From assembly GCA_028751875.1 (NCBI GenBank), contig CM054156.1, forward strand, positions 53,803,809 through 53,867,808: a DNA stretch of 64,000 nt. The letters are read 5' to 3'. Positions 1 through 8,925 of the stretch are shown here, piece by piece. The stretch comes from Rapana venosa (taxonomy: Eukaryota > Mollusca > Gastropoda > Neogastropoda > Muricidae). A program made the translations under genes and the position numbers. The notes under the pieces are model-generated. The model was not told where the DNA came from, made no database searches, and worked only from the letters and a program-made list of their open reading frames with translations. Position 1 is the stretch's first letter. Every line of letters starts with the position of its first letter.

Positions 1-129
1 CTTTGGATCATCCACATTTTGATGCCTTATCTTTGTGTGTTCTTTGGTACACGATCTGTTTTTTGTTTTGCTGAGCCAATGTTTAAATAAAGTCTTTGCA
101 TTTTCAAAAGGGAGTTTTTTTTAATCTGT
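1..129. other. Unassigned repeat-flank sequence
   Basis: No coding signal. The stretch is repeated, heavily smeared, near 11700-11830, and in reverse complement near 46010-46150. It ends just before a minisatellite. Confidence 0.5.
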
Positions 130-365
130 CAGTACTATTTTCTTGCTGCCCTAATCTGTAGTAAGTCTTGTGCTCCTAATGCTGTCATACTATTTCTCTG
201 CTCCTAATGCTGTCATACATGTCTTGAATGCTCTCCTATTCTTCAGTTCTATGTCTTGCTGCCCCAATGCTTCATCTAGCTTGTGTCCTAAGCTTCAGTA
301 TATTCTTGTGCCCCAATGCTGCATACTATGTCTTGAACTGCTGCTCCTAATGCTGTTCACATTGG
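130..365. repeat. Minisatellite, unit about 28 bp
   Basis: About eight diverged units resembling TCTTGCTGCTCCTAATGCTG followed by TCATACTATG. The open frame across it is only repeat-encoded. The same array is about 130 bp at 11840-11970 and about 550 bp, reverse-complemented, at 45450-46005, so copy number varies between the three copies of this locus. Confidence 0.8.
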
Positions 366-372
366 GGAGGTG

Positions 373-402
373 TTTTTTGTGTGTGTGTGTGTGTGTGTGT
401 GT
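373..402. repeat. (TG)n microsatellite
   Basis: A pure TG run following the minisatellite. It is kept at 11985-12025 and, reverse-complemented, near 45375-45420. Confidence 0.9.
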
Positions 403-404
403 AA

Positions 405-535
405 ATGTTTTCCAAATTTTTATTTTAAATGAGAATAAGCAGATTGCTTTTCTTTTTTACATCGGGCCTGTGTGATACTTTAATTTTTTGTTTATCTCAT
501 TTAATTATGATAAGCAATATCTTGCTTAAGCAATA
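405..535 (-). mobile_element. Old SINE 3' tail (hairpin-tail family)
   Basis: The sequence resembles the 3' end of the tRNA-headed SINE at 4986-5329: an A/T-rich stretch, AATAAGCA...TGCTTTT, then a pyrimidine-rich run and a GGCCTGTGTG block. The hairpin is partly decayed. Related copies lie at 12040-12180, 45290-45370 and 54100-54210. No tRNA-like head is present, so this is truncated or belongs to a relative sharing the tail. Confidence 0.5.
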
Positions 536-1290
536 AGGGTACCCCCTGTACCTTACAATCTTGTGATTGTTTTTGTTCTTGGGGGGAATACTTTTTTCGG
601 GATTAGTCTGCTGGCCCCTGACCGTTTTTACATTTTATAGTAGTTAATGCGGGGCCTCAGCCCACCGACCCCAGTGCTCAGCACCCCCCCTGGAAGTGAT
701 AAAGGCCCTGGTAAAATCTCTGCATTAAGCTGTTGGGGCTGCTCAGTTTCACAAAATGAACTTTCTACTTCACCAAGACTTTTTTTCAACTTTTAAAATC
801 GGGGTCATTTTGAGGTGTTTTTGATCTTCTGGTCGTTGAATAATGTTTTGAAATTATTCGTGCCATACTTTAGAAAGTTTCTGGCTAAAAAAGGGACTTC
901 TGTATGTGCACAAAATTATAGTGGTGGGGGTGTTACTGGCATATGCTGCTCTTTTTTTAACGGGTGTATGTAACCCCCAAATGAATTTTGGGGAGCAGTA
1001 TATTTACACCCAACAAAATGGGTAGTTTTTTTTTTGGTTTTACCAAGATGAGAAACCACCAAAACGGGAACACCACTTTTTTAATTGAGAAATCTGTTTT
1101 TGCACAAATGGTCTTATTGGGGGATTTGGCCCCAAAATTCAACTAGGGGTTTAGAGACGTGTAGGGGATGCAAAAGTTAATGCCCCCTAGTTTTCCTTCC
1201 CTTGTATGTTTTTTTTATGTTTTTGAGTTTGGGGGGAAAAAATATTTTTTAAATTATAGGTATAGTGTAAGGAACTATTTTAAAAAGGAA
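536..1290. other. Non-coding locus-specific sequence
   Basis: I see no gene here; the short open frames lack conserved motifs. The stretch is repeated near 12185-12975 and, in reverse complement, at about 44480-45285. It is part of the large duplicated unit, which explains its apparent conservation. Confidence 0.55.
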
Positions 1291-2270
1291 AGAATGCGAT
1301 ATTTTAGAATTTACTTTTTTTTTGATAAAACTTTTGAGAAATTTTTGAAATCAAAAAACAAACTAAAATACCAACCAATAAAATGGGTGTATTATTTTTG
1401 CTATAATAGGGTCATGCGTGGGACTTTTTTTCATGGGCCCGGTTTTTCATTCTCAATTTTATTCTCCAGGGTGGCACGAGGAGGTCCAGTGGAGACTTGG
1501 ACCCGCCCTAATCGGGTTATTTCCGCGGGGTATAATTAACCCCAACTCATCCTGGGTGTCTTGAACAGGATCACGAGTCAAAACCCTGTGAGACCCTTGG
1601 TCCCCCCTTTTTTGTGGTCATGTTCTTTTGGTTTTGAAGAGGTGGTTCATGGCCTGAAGTCTTGATGCTTCCCATTCAGGTATAGTTTTTCTACTTTTAA
1701 TATTTGTAAAACCATTTTATTAACTGATTAAGAAAAAATTTATTTGGGGTTTATTTTTCAACATATTATATTTTTGGTTTTAAATTTTCCTGTCTGATTC
1801 TCCCCAAGGGTTTTTTCATTTGCCCCTTCTGTACATTTTATACAAGATGATTGCAAAGCACACAAAAATTTATTTTGGGAAATTTTCGTTTTATACTTTT
1901 GTCTCTCTTAGCTGGATCAGTCCTAGACCATGATCCCGCCCTCACCGACTTCGTACACTTTTTAAAATTCTTCTATTTTGAGGATAATGGAATAAACACT
2001 TATGCGCTTTTTTTTAATCCAGTCCCCGTGTGTATTCAGTTTTGTTAATTTTGTCATCCGTTTCCACCGGCACACAATGGCCTACTCTTCCGAAAAGCTG
2101 GTGTGAGGAGGCCTATCTGGAGCAAAATATTTCTAAAACCAAAGGTCTTCCTATCAGTTTCAGAAGATCAAGGCATTCTTCTGAGAATATTGTCCATAAT
2201 CAAGGAGTTGAAAACGTTCGAACAATAAGTATCTGGGAAGTGATTTTGATCACAAGTTAAACATGGAACG
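1291..2270 (+). mobile_element. Rex1/CR1-like LINE fragment, reverse transcriptase part
   Basis: A broken LINE reverse transcriptase. A stretch near 1885-1955 reads LSLLAGSVLDHDPALTDFV, the segment that follows the catalytic FADD box in this LINE type. The frame is then interrupted by a SINE tail (about 1966-2098) and resumes near 2110-2262 with SKTKGLPISFRRS and then KYLGSDFDHKLN in another frame, matching the usual SKTKE..DFR and KYLG blocks of the palm and thumb. Frameshifts and stops make it a pseudogene. The matching LINE 3' end is probably the block near 3835-3895, after later repeat insertions. A smeared copy lies at 13935-15030; c3 lacks the 1290-1985 part. Confidence 0.65.
1966..2098 (-). 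mobile_element. 5'-truncated hairpin-tail SINE
   Basis: It matches the 3' half of the full SINE at 4986-5329: GAGGATAATGGAATAA, a hairpin-like block, CAGTCCCCGTGTGTAT and CACAATGGCCTACTCTT. The tRNA-like head is missing. It sits inside a LINE reverse transcriptase frame, so it inserted after that LINE. Copies at the same site occur at 14715-14850 and about 44400-44490 (reverse), showing the insertion predates the duplication of the locus. Confidence 0.75.
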
Positions 2271-2280
2271 CTTGCATGCA

Positions 2281-2470
<190 letters not shown>

Positions 2471-2794
2471 CCTAGAATTTGTTTAGTAAGACAAAAAAGA
2501 AAAAAAACCCTGAATAAGTTTTAACTTCTATTTTTGGATAACAGAATAGTTGAAGAAGCTGTCTCTCATAAAACTGTTTTAAAGGATTATGACCCCTCCC
2601 CCCTACCCGAAATAAAATCTTACCAGGACTGACCAGGTGAGGTCACAAGGAAAACGCCTTGCTCATAGGCTACTTCCGTCATCCAAAGTACAGTACGTTC
2701 TGAATAACCATGCTATTGTCCACACATAGTGATGGCTTGCAACCCACACCAGTTTCTCTGTTCATTTAGGCAATAAAGTGTTGATGTTGCTATT
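2471..2794. other. LINE-related non-coding spacer
   Basis: No gene seen. It lies between the reverse transcriptase remnant and the LINE 3' end, so it is probably decayed LINE sequence. It contains one copy (about 2671-2728) of a roughly 50-bp block that is amplified about six-fold at 15425-15755. Confidence 0.45.
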
Positions 2795-3116
2795 AACGTT
2801 ACATTGGAAGTAGTAGTAAGTATGTTCTTTCGAGCCAGAAGGCCCATAGAGCCGGAACTTATCCCGGTTTCTGTAGTGTTAAGCGAACTGATGGTTTTTC
2901 ACCACCCCTGTGACAGGACGCTAGTCTGTCGCCAGATACTTCCCCAGCAGAGCTGGTACCCACTTGTACACCTGGGTGGAGTGAGGAAAATAGGAGTAAA
3001 GTGTCTTTCCCACGGACACAACACCGAGCCGAGCGGGGATCGAACCCGCGACCTCTGGATCACGAGTTGACCGCCTAAACCACTCGACCACGGTGCCTCC
3101 CAACGTTACATTGGAA
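2795..3116 (-). mobile_element. tRNA-derived SINE with 15-bp target duplication
   Basis: Minus-strand SINE. A pol III box A (TGGTCGAGTGG, 3080-3090) and box B (GGGTTCGATCC, 3037-3047) sit in a tRNA-like head starting next to the right flank. A central block follows (CTCCACCCAGGTGTACAA, then GTGGGTACC) of a kind shared by several animal SINE families. The element is bounded by the perfect direct repeat AACGTTACATTGGAA at 2795-2809 and 3102-3116. Two paralogous or allelic copies of this locus, near 15820-15860 and 43365-43410, have the uninterrupted target, so the insertion is specific to this copy. There is no evidence of a functional tRNA: the 3' half does not fold like one. Confidence 0.9.
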
Positions 3117-3184
3117 TGTGGAAGCAAATACCAATCACAGCTTTTTTTGTTATCATTCTTTGCTGCTTGCATGTTTGCTTATTT

Positions 3185-3453
3185 GATACTCTCTCGCTCT
3201 CTCTCGGGGACTGGAAGTAAAAATAAAAAAGCACACGGGTGCTTATTCATTATCTTAAAATAAAAGAATTGTCATTTCTCTCTCTTTCTCTTTCTCTCTC
3301 TCTCTCGGGGACTGGATATAAAATAAAAATGCACTCGGATGCTTATTCATTATGTGAAAAAAAAGAATTTGTCATTGTCATTCTCTCTCTGTCGGGGACT
3401 AGATGTAAAAAAAAATGCACACGGGTGCTTATTCATTGTCTCAAAATAAAAGA

Positions 3454-3522
<69 letters not shown>

Positions 3523-3525
3523 CTG
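3185..3525. repeat. Tandem SINE-tail units with (CT)n
   Basis: Three units of about 90-110 bp. Each reads CT-repeat, CGGGGACTGGATGTAAAA, a hairpin block such as AAGCACACGGGTGCTT, TATTCATT, then AAAATAAAAGAATT. They end in a 60-bp CT tract (about 3457-3518). The unit is the 3' tail of the SINE at 4986-5329 in reverse order. It is present at 16850-17150 (smeared) and, reverse-complemented, at 42866-43300. Confidence 0.85.
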
Positions 3526-3900
3526 AATTCTGTTCTTCATATACAATTAAGAACAATAATTGCACTGAGCATTATCGTGAATATGACATTATTCTGTTCA
3601 TCAAGTCGTCACCCTAATGATGTCTTTTTTTAAAAGCACTATATAAGCTTTAAGCTTGTTGTTTGTATGCTGCTGCTGGTGATTGTTGTTTATACATGGA
3701 TGTGTAATAATCATGCTCTGTTTGATAAAATATGTTTAAACCAATCATAGCTTTCTTTGTGTCTTATTTTGAGATTGGTTCCTATCAGTAACGTGTCTGT
3801 CTTTGTTCCTATCAGTAACGTGTCTGTCTTTGTTGCAACTGTCCTTCATGGGATCATGAAAGTACTTTTTGACTTGGCTCGACTTGACATGCCCTGAAAC
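3526..3900 (+). mobile_element. LINE 3' end (Rex1/CR1-like)
   Basis: Non-coding. It ends with CCTTCATGGGATCATGAAAG, then TACTTTTTGACTTGG and CTCGACTTGAC, a decayed TTGAC-repeat tail typical of CR1/Rex1-type LINE 3' ends. A similar end is seen at 50700-50755. A 25-bp block (TTCCTATCAGTAACGTGTCTG) is duplicated at about 3779-3826. Copies are at 17190-17600 and, in reverse complement, 42500-42860. Confidence 0.6.
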
Positions 3901-4027
3901 TTGAAATAATCGAGAAAAACAACGCTGTAACCAAAGGTAGAGTCAAAGAATATGTCATTGAGCAAACAAAACCAAAATTATTCACATATTTCATAGAAGA
4001 GACATCTTTTAATAGACTGTACAAGTG
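3901..4027. other. Short unassigned flank
   Basis: AT-rich sequence between a LINE 3' end and a SINE. It is conserved in the copies at about 17600-17726 and 42349-42480 (reverse). No coding signal. Confidence 0.5.
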
Positions 4028-4322
4028 GACAGGTCAGCTCAGTGGTTGGTGCAATCGCTTTCCCCCAGCCAAGTTAAGCAGCGTCGAGCGTGGTTACCAG
4101 TTGGATGGGTGACCGTTTGCGCGCCTTGGCTTCAGTACAGTTCCCCCAGTTCACCCAGCTGTAAATGGGTACCTGCTCTCTTTAGGGTCAGGGAAGGTAA
4201 AGCAGCGAGGGAGAGGAGATGGGCGCCGCCCTCAATATGCTGGCCCTAGAGAAGTGAGGTCTCTGACGCCTCGCTCCCCTACGACCTTATTAGTTATGGG
4301 ACTCCTTTACCTTTCCTTCCTA
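4028..4322 (+). mobile_element. Chimeric tRNA/5S rRNA-headed SINE
   Basis: The head opens with a tRNA box A-like stretch (TCAGCTCAGTGG, 4034-4045). It then switches to a clear match to the internal control region of 5S rRNA: AAGTTAAGCAGCGTCGAGCG near 4071-4090 and TTGGATGGGTGACCG, the 5S box C, at 4101-4115. A central domain, TTCACCCAGCTGTAAATGGG then TACCTGC, follows and resembles that of the tRNA-SINE at 2810-3101. A CT-rich 3' end follows near 4300-4322. Copies are at 17727-18045 (smeared) and 42050-42348 (minus). It is 5S-SINE-like but not a 5S gene: the 5' and 3' parts of 5S are absent. Confidence 0.85.
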
Positions 4323-4339
4323 TCTCGATTTTAAATGTC

Positions 4340-4640
4340 GGGTAAATATTTCAAACGAAGGCAGATTCTTTTGGCATCTACTTTTATATGTGTGGAATTC
4401 GGCGAGCAGCAGTATTCAGTCGAAAATGTTGTCAAATTCAAAATTGCTGCTGCACCCAAAAAGAACAATGCTCTCGCTGAGCAGAAGATTCACTGTGTTA
4501 CAATTTTATTTTAGTCATATTTTGGAATTCTTGCCAGAATTAGTGAACAATAGGACAGTACCAAAAAATATGTTGGATACTTTCTTTACCCAAATGACAA
4601 AAGGAACAACAAGTGATTGATTCTTCAATGCGGACATGCC
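4340..4640 (-). mobile_element. LINE C-terminal zinc-knuckle fragment
   Basis: On the minus strand, 4540-4636 encodes CSFCHLGKESIQHIFWYC, a C-x2-C-x8-H-x4-C knuckle of the type found after the reverse transcriptase in L1-like LINEs (zf-RVT type). One stop follows, then FWQEFQNMTK continues the same domain. About 190 bp of decayed C-terminus follows. Copies are at 18100-18370 (minus) and 41745-42045 (plus). It is a pseudogene fragment with no reverse transcriptase core beside it. Confidence 0.7.
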
Positions 4641-4848
4641 ACATTATAGGAGGGGAGCAGTCTCTCTCCATCCCCTCTACCCCTCCCCAGGCCACCTGCT
4701 GCTGAGCTGTGACGTCCCTTCCTCCAGTCCCCCAGTGGTGGCTGGGGTCAGGTCCACCTGCACAGCCTCCCGTGTGGTCCTCACCCTTGTGCTTCTTTCT
4801 CTCTTGTACCGGACCCTGAGGAAGTTTCACCATTCAGTTTTGTTTTCC
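4641..4848. other. GC-rich shared block of unknown nature
   Basis: A pyrimidine- and GC-rich block open in one plus frame (from 4636), with no recognised domain. It is kept in all three copies of the locus (18370-18590, and 41530-41740 in reverse complement). Its composition contrasts with the AT-rich neighbours. It could be an older SINE or LINE untranslated region. Confidence 0.4.
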
Positions 4849-4985
4849 CTACATTATGCGAGAATCCTCTGGAATGACAAGAACGTTGCCATCAGCTTCA
4901 AGATCAGACTGATGCGTTCCCTGATTCATATTTTTGTATACATGTATATGTGGGTCATAACAGCAGACATTGAAAGAAGGATACA
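4849..4985 (+). mobile_element. RTE-like LINE fragment (C-terminal part)
   Basis: It reads RILWNDKNVAISFKIRLMRS, then TADIERRIQ, the conserved stretch between the reverse transcriptase thumb and the C-terminus of RTE-type LINEs. It is cut off at 4985 by a SINE. The uninterrupted version continues at 18700-19080 and on the minus strand at 41480-41053. A long open frame (4636-5145) fuses this fragment to SINE sequence and is not a gene. Confidence 0.7.
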
Positions 4986-5328
4986 AGTAATATTTATTTT
5001 ATTCTTTTGTATCGAGGATAATGGAATAAGCACTTATGTGCTTTTTTACACCCAGTCCCCGTGTGTATGCGGTTTTGTAAATTTTGTCATCTGTTCCCAC
5101 CGGCACACAATGGCCTACTCTTACGAAAAGCGGAATAGGATTTAACGTGTGCACAAGATGTTCTGCGTGCGTTCGCACATGTGGCCTCGTTTATAGTCTC
5201 ATCCGAAGGACTTTTGGGGAGAGTGGAGTCTGCACTGATGTTAACTCCAGGGGAAAATATTCTCTTGAAATGGGAATCGAACCTGGGTTGTCAGATTGCA
5301 AGCGCAATGTTCTAACCACTAGGCTATC

Positions 5329-5330
<2 letters not shown>
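4986..5330 (-). mobile_element. Full-length tRNA-derived SINE, hairpin-tail family
   Basis: This is the best complete copy of the window's commonest SINE. The head has box A (TAGCCTAGTGG, complement of 5316-5326) and box B (GGTTCGATTCC, complement of 5273-5283). The body runs about 340 bp and ends in a stem-loop (AAGCAC-TTAT-GTGCTT as read on the plus strand) followed by an A-rich tail. The head abuts a GA microsatellite. It interrupts an RTE-like LINE. Other copies: 27405-27733 (full), 51240-51446 (head side), 1966-2098, 14715-14850 and 54040-54200 (tails). Confidence 0.9.

Positions 5331-5408
<78 letters not shown>
5331..5408. repeat. (GA)n microsatellite
   Basis: About 78 bp of nearly pure GA directly touching the SINE head at 5330. 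The same head-GA junction recurs at 27733. Arg-Glu open frames are artefacts. Confidence 0.95.
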
Positions 5409-5412
<4 letters not shown>

Positions 5413-5675
5413 CAGGTTACATCAACATCAAAATGAACCAGATATCAAATTCTGACAAAGCACCCTCACTAAAACCTTCTTCTTTTTAAATATACCTGTA
5501 TTGCAGATGATCATAGAGAAAGGGGCATAAATAAGGAGGAAGCTCAAAACAGAGGGAGATGGAGAAGACTCATCAATGTCAAACCTCCCCTGGGAGAAAC
5601 ATGACCAAAAAAGAAAAAGAAGAAGAAGACCATATCAAGTTAAGTTACAAAATGCAATGAGCCTGATATAGAGCC
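5409..5675. other. Contig-end repeat
   Basis: Non-coding. The same 250 bp, starting ATTTTC...GGTTACATCAACATCAAA and ending GCCTGATATA, recurs at 28922-29172. In both places it runs into a 500-N gap, so it may be a repeat boundary that broke the assembly. Confidence 0.7.
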
Positions 5676-6175
5676 NNNNNNNNNNNNNNNNNNNNNNNNN
5701 NNNNNNNNNNNNNNNNNNNNNNNNNNNNNNNNNNNNNNNNNNNNNNNNNNNNNNNNNNNNNNNNNNNNNNNNNNNNNNNNNNNNNNNNNNNNNNNNNNNN
5801 NNNNNNNNNNNNNNNNNNNNNNNNNNNNNNNNNNNNNNNNNNNNNNNNNNNNNNNNNNNNNNNNNNNNNNNNNNNNNNNNNNNNNNNNNNNNNNNNNNNN
5901 NNNNNNNNNNNNNNNNNNNNNNNNNNNNNNNNNNNNNNNNNNNNNNNNNNNNNNNNNNNNNNNNNNNNNNNNNNNNNNNNNNNNNNNNNNNNNNNNNNNN
6001 NNNNNNNNNNNNNNNNNNNNNNNNNNNNNNNNNNNNNNNNNNNNNNNNNNNNNNNNNNNNNNNNNNNNNNNNNNNNNNNNNNNNNNNNNNNNNNNNNNNN
6101 NNNNNNNNNNNNNNNNNNNNNNNNNNNNNNNNNNNNNNNNNNNNNNNNNNNNNNNNNNNNNNNNNNNNNNNNNNN
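5676..6175. other. Assembly gap, 500 N
   Basis: Exactly 500 N, the usual placeholder for a join of unknown size. Open frames running through it are meaningless. Confidence 0.99.
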
Positions 6176-6231
6176 CTGGAAAGAGACAACACAAACGCAG
6201 CCAAAATGTGGTTCTAAGGGTGACTTCTAAG

Positions 6232-7136
6232 AGTCAGATGGTCAACCAGCCGCCATGGCGCAGTGGTTAGCGCCTTGGGTTACGGACTGGAAGGTCGCGG
6301 GTTCGAATCCCATAAGAGTCGTAGGGATTTTTCGGACTCCGGCCGACTCCTACCCAGAGTGAGTGTGCTGTGGGCTCAGTGGGAAGACTGGGACCACACA
6401 GTCGAGCTTCATCCACTTAACGGATGCGAGTTTGAGAGTGTTGCTCAAATTACCTGACCAACACTGCAGGTGTCTGTAACTCTCGGGCCCGGTTGACGCC
6501 GGGATATATTATGATAGTAAGCGTAGAGTACAAACCCTGTCAAGAAGTCTCAAAGCATATGCACTTCCACAGCAGCATAATTACGTCATCCTCATTGTCA
6601 TTGATCATCATGCAATTAAAAAAAAATTGCCTCTGATTCGGTGGTCCCAGTTTCTCTGGTCTCATGGTAACCTCAGATTCGGTTTACCCATACACTTCTG
6701 TGCCTCTGGTGAGTTTGTGTCAAAGCCTTTGGGGTTGGAGGTTCGCGGGGGACGGTCGTTGGAGGGACGTTGTAGTGGTTGCCACCTTGGGTGGGCAACT
6801 CACTCAGTCTGGCTCCGCGACTGAGCTAATACTGTCGTTAGTAGGGGGTTTAGTAGGTGGTGTCCTGCGTATGTTAGCTCAGAACAGGCACCACTGAACA
6901 CCGCCAAAGTGACCCAGCAGCAGTGCAGGGCCCCTCTGGCTGGTGGCCCCGCGGCGGCCTGATAGTGATGGGCTCCCTGTGGGCCTCCGACCCTGAGGAT
7001 GAGACATAGCAAATCTGGGTATGGCTGTGGCAAGGAGATTGAAATGAGCCGCGTGGGAACAGCAGGACGGGGGGATGTCACAGAAGATGAGGCAGCAAAA
7101 AAAAAATTTCAAAAAAAAAAAAAAGTCAGATGGTCA
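6232..7136 (+). mobile_element. 879-bp retroposed insertion with tRNA-like head and poly-A
   Basis: The insertion occupies 6245-7123, between perfect 13-bp direct repeats AGTCAGATGGTCA (6232-6244 and 7124-7136). It begins with a tRNA-like SINE head: box A TGGCGCAGTGG at 6256-6266 and box B GGTTCGAATCC at 6300-6310. It has a GC-rich body and ends in an A-rich tail (7097-7124). The homologous site on c3 (about 47985-48005) lacks it. An A-run near 6615-6630 suggests two joined modules (a SINE of about 370 bp, then a 490-bp GC-rich block). At 879 bp it is long for a SINE; it may be a composite or dimeric retroposon. Open frames at 6627-6897 and 6800-7112 have no recognised domain. Confidence 0.85.
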
Positions 7137-8095
7137 GACAGAAGAGCAAATGCCAGCTTTATCCAGGGTGAAAATATGAGGGTACACAAGATTATGAACA
7201 GACAAATAAATAATGCTGAAGTGCACTGGGTGAATTGTTAGTTTTTATGTCGTCAGGCAGACTGTTCTACAAGGAAGTGGCAGAAGGGAGGAAAACAATG
7301 TTTACAATAAGTTTGTGTTTCATTTAAAGGTTTTACCCTCTAAGGGTCTGTGGTGATGGTAAGGATTGCTTTCAGAAACAAGACCTGGTGTCAAATCTGA
7401 CACATAATCTGGACATGCACCATTCACTGTTCATGCACCGTTAGCCATCTTATAATGGTAGATAATTTTATGCCGTTATCTTCTTTCTTGAAAGTTGCAA
7501 AACCCTGCCTCTTTTTGCAGTTTTTCATGGCTGCTTTCACAAACAGTTTCAACATGCTTAAAGGTGTAGATCTTCTAAACAGTTGGCTGGAGTATCAGAA
7601 CAGTCATCCCAGATCATGTCAGCAAGGTCAAAATGAGACCATGTAAAAGACTTGTTCGTGGCTTTAAGACATTTCCTGTTCATTTTATACTATACTTTTT
7701 GAAGCAGGCCAGTAACATAGTCTCTGTGTCATTTATATCTGTTATGTGTTCACTCTATTCAAAACTACTCTAAAACAAAACTAAATTGTTGTGTTTGTCA
7801 ATACTGTGTAAATAAGTATTACTGAATGTAAGAGATTGTCTCTTTTAAAGTTCAACAGGTTTTCTTCTTTTTCTTCTTGCCTGGACTCTTTCATGTTAAG
7901 TTTACGAACAAAAGGATTAAAACAATTAATATCTGTATATTAAAACTGTTCCCTAACATGCTGATTGCCATTCTGAACAAAAGGATAAACGAGTGGTTTG
8001 CCCAACACGTCCAGAAACGTCTAGAAACGATAAAAAGTGTGGGGACCGCATTGATTACAAACCATGATTCATCTTGTTTTGCCTTTATTTTGCAG
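7137..8095. other. AT-rich sequence upstream of the possible exon
   Basis: No domain recognised. It is well polished, contains several short open frames (for example 7455-7646), and is duplicated at about 9730-10600 and, in reverse complement, at 47000-47990. It ends in a pyrimidine stretch and TTTATTTTGCAG, a plausible splice acceptor at 8095. Confidence 0.4.
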
Positions 8096-8429
8096 AGAAG
8101 ACTTGGATATTGCAGTTCTCAACAAATCAAGAAGCTGGACATGGAAATCACCTAGCGATATATATAAAATGCTGTCAGCGGCATCAAGCCTTGATGGAAT
8201 ACACCGCACAGGCCTACAGAAGCCTGCTTATCTCCGCATTCTCAACACAGAGTGGCTGGATGGACTGTCTCCAGCAACAACAAACCAAGATGCTGTTGTA
8301 GCTGCCTTGTTTTCCGAAGAACATGAACTTGGACGATTCATCTGCTGGTCAGAGAAGCTGTGGAATGAACCGGATGACAGAGACAGACAGTGTGAACAGA
8401 GTATATCTGCCCACGTGCCTGAGTGTTGA
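8096..8429 (+). CDS. Possible 3' terminal exon, function unknown
   Basis: A pyrimidine-rich tract and TTTTGCAG end at 8095. From there an open frame of about 110 codons runs to TGA at 8427-8429 and reads EDLDIAVLNKSRSWTWKSPS at its start. Composition is protein-like (charged C-terminal part SEEHELGRF, LWNEPDDRDRQ) rather than repeat-encoded, and I see no LINE motif. The open frame itself can be read from an ATG at 8064, but that ATG lies in the pyrimidine tract. No upstream exon was found. The two other copies (about 10600-10950 and 46600-46990 reverse) are too smeared to test conservation. It may be the last exon of a real gene or a captured or untypical transposon part. Confidence 0.28.
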
Positions 8430-8925
8430 TTTTTTTTGTGGCTTTTTCTTGTTTTGTTTTTGGAGACAGGCTTTTTAGATATAGTTTGAAAGAGGGTGGT
8501 GGTCTGCATTTAGGTCATTTTACCTTGATTTTGTCTTGAAAAACAGTCTTCATGAGGTTCGTTTCTTGGTTTTGTAGTGCATGGCTTGCATATATATCTT
8601 AATTTCCTTTCATTTATCAATGTTCAAAGTCTTCTTTTTGTCCCCAGCTCACGTAGTATGCTTTCATTTGCTCATTTGTTGTTTATCTGTCCAACTGAAT
8701 CTGTGCAGCCTTCTAAAAAATCGCACATCAGCTGCTTTGATTATTTTAATTGCCTTTTCTTTGTGTCTAGATTTCACAGCATGAGGGGGGATGAAAAGCA
8801 TTTCATTGTTTACACTTTCAGCTAGAAATGAATGCTGCAACCTTTCCAGATACTTATTGCTAAGTTGGATCAGACCCCTTTCTGCCATGCCTTATCTCTG
8901 TGTGGTGTCCTTGGGCTAGTTAAAA
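8430..8925. other. AT-rich downstream region
   Basis: Follows the possible exon and could be its 3' untranslated region. It is repeated at about 11080-11390, partly again at 11515-11700, and in reverse complement at 46010-46500. No coding motif. Confidence 0.4.

Noticed and set aside
3185..3525. CRISPR-like array of repeats and spacers
   Set aside because: Spacers are CT microsatellites, the unit is a SINE tail, and the setting is eukaryotic.
4069..4115. 5S rRNA gene
   Set aside because: Only the internal control region matches; the ends are those of a SINE.
4636..5145. 169-codon gene
   Set aside because: The frame joins a GC-rich repeat block, an RTE-like LINE fragment and an antisense SINE.
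5635..6204. Open frames of 180-190 codons across N
   Set aside because: They exist only because N codons are not stops. The same applies to 29139-29773 and 51173-52234.
6246..6320. tRNA gene
   Set aside because: Box A and box B are present, but the stems do not pair as a full tRNA and the sequence continues into a retroposon with target duplications. The same reasoning applies at 3030-3100 and 5270-5330.
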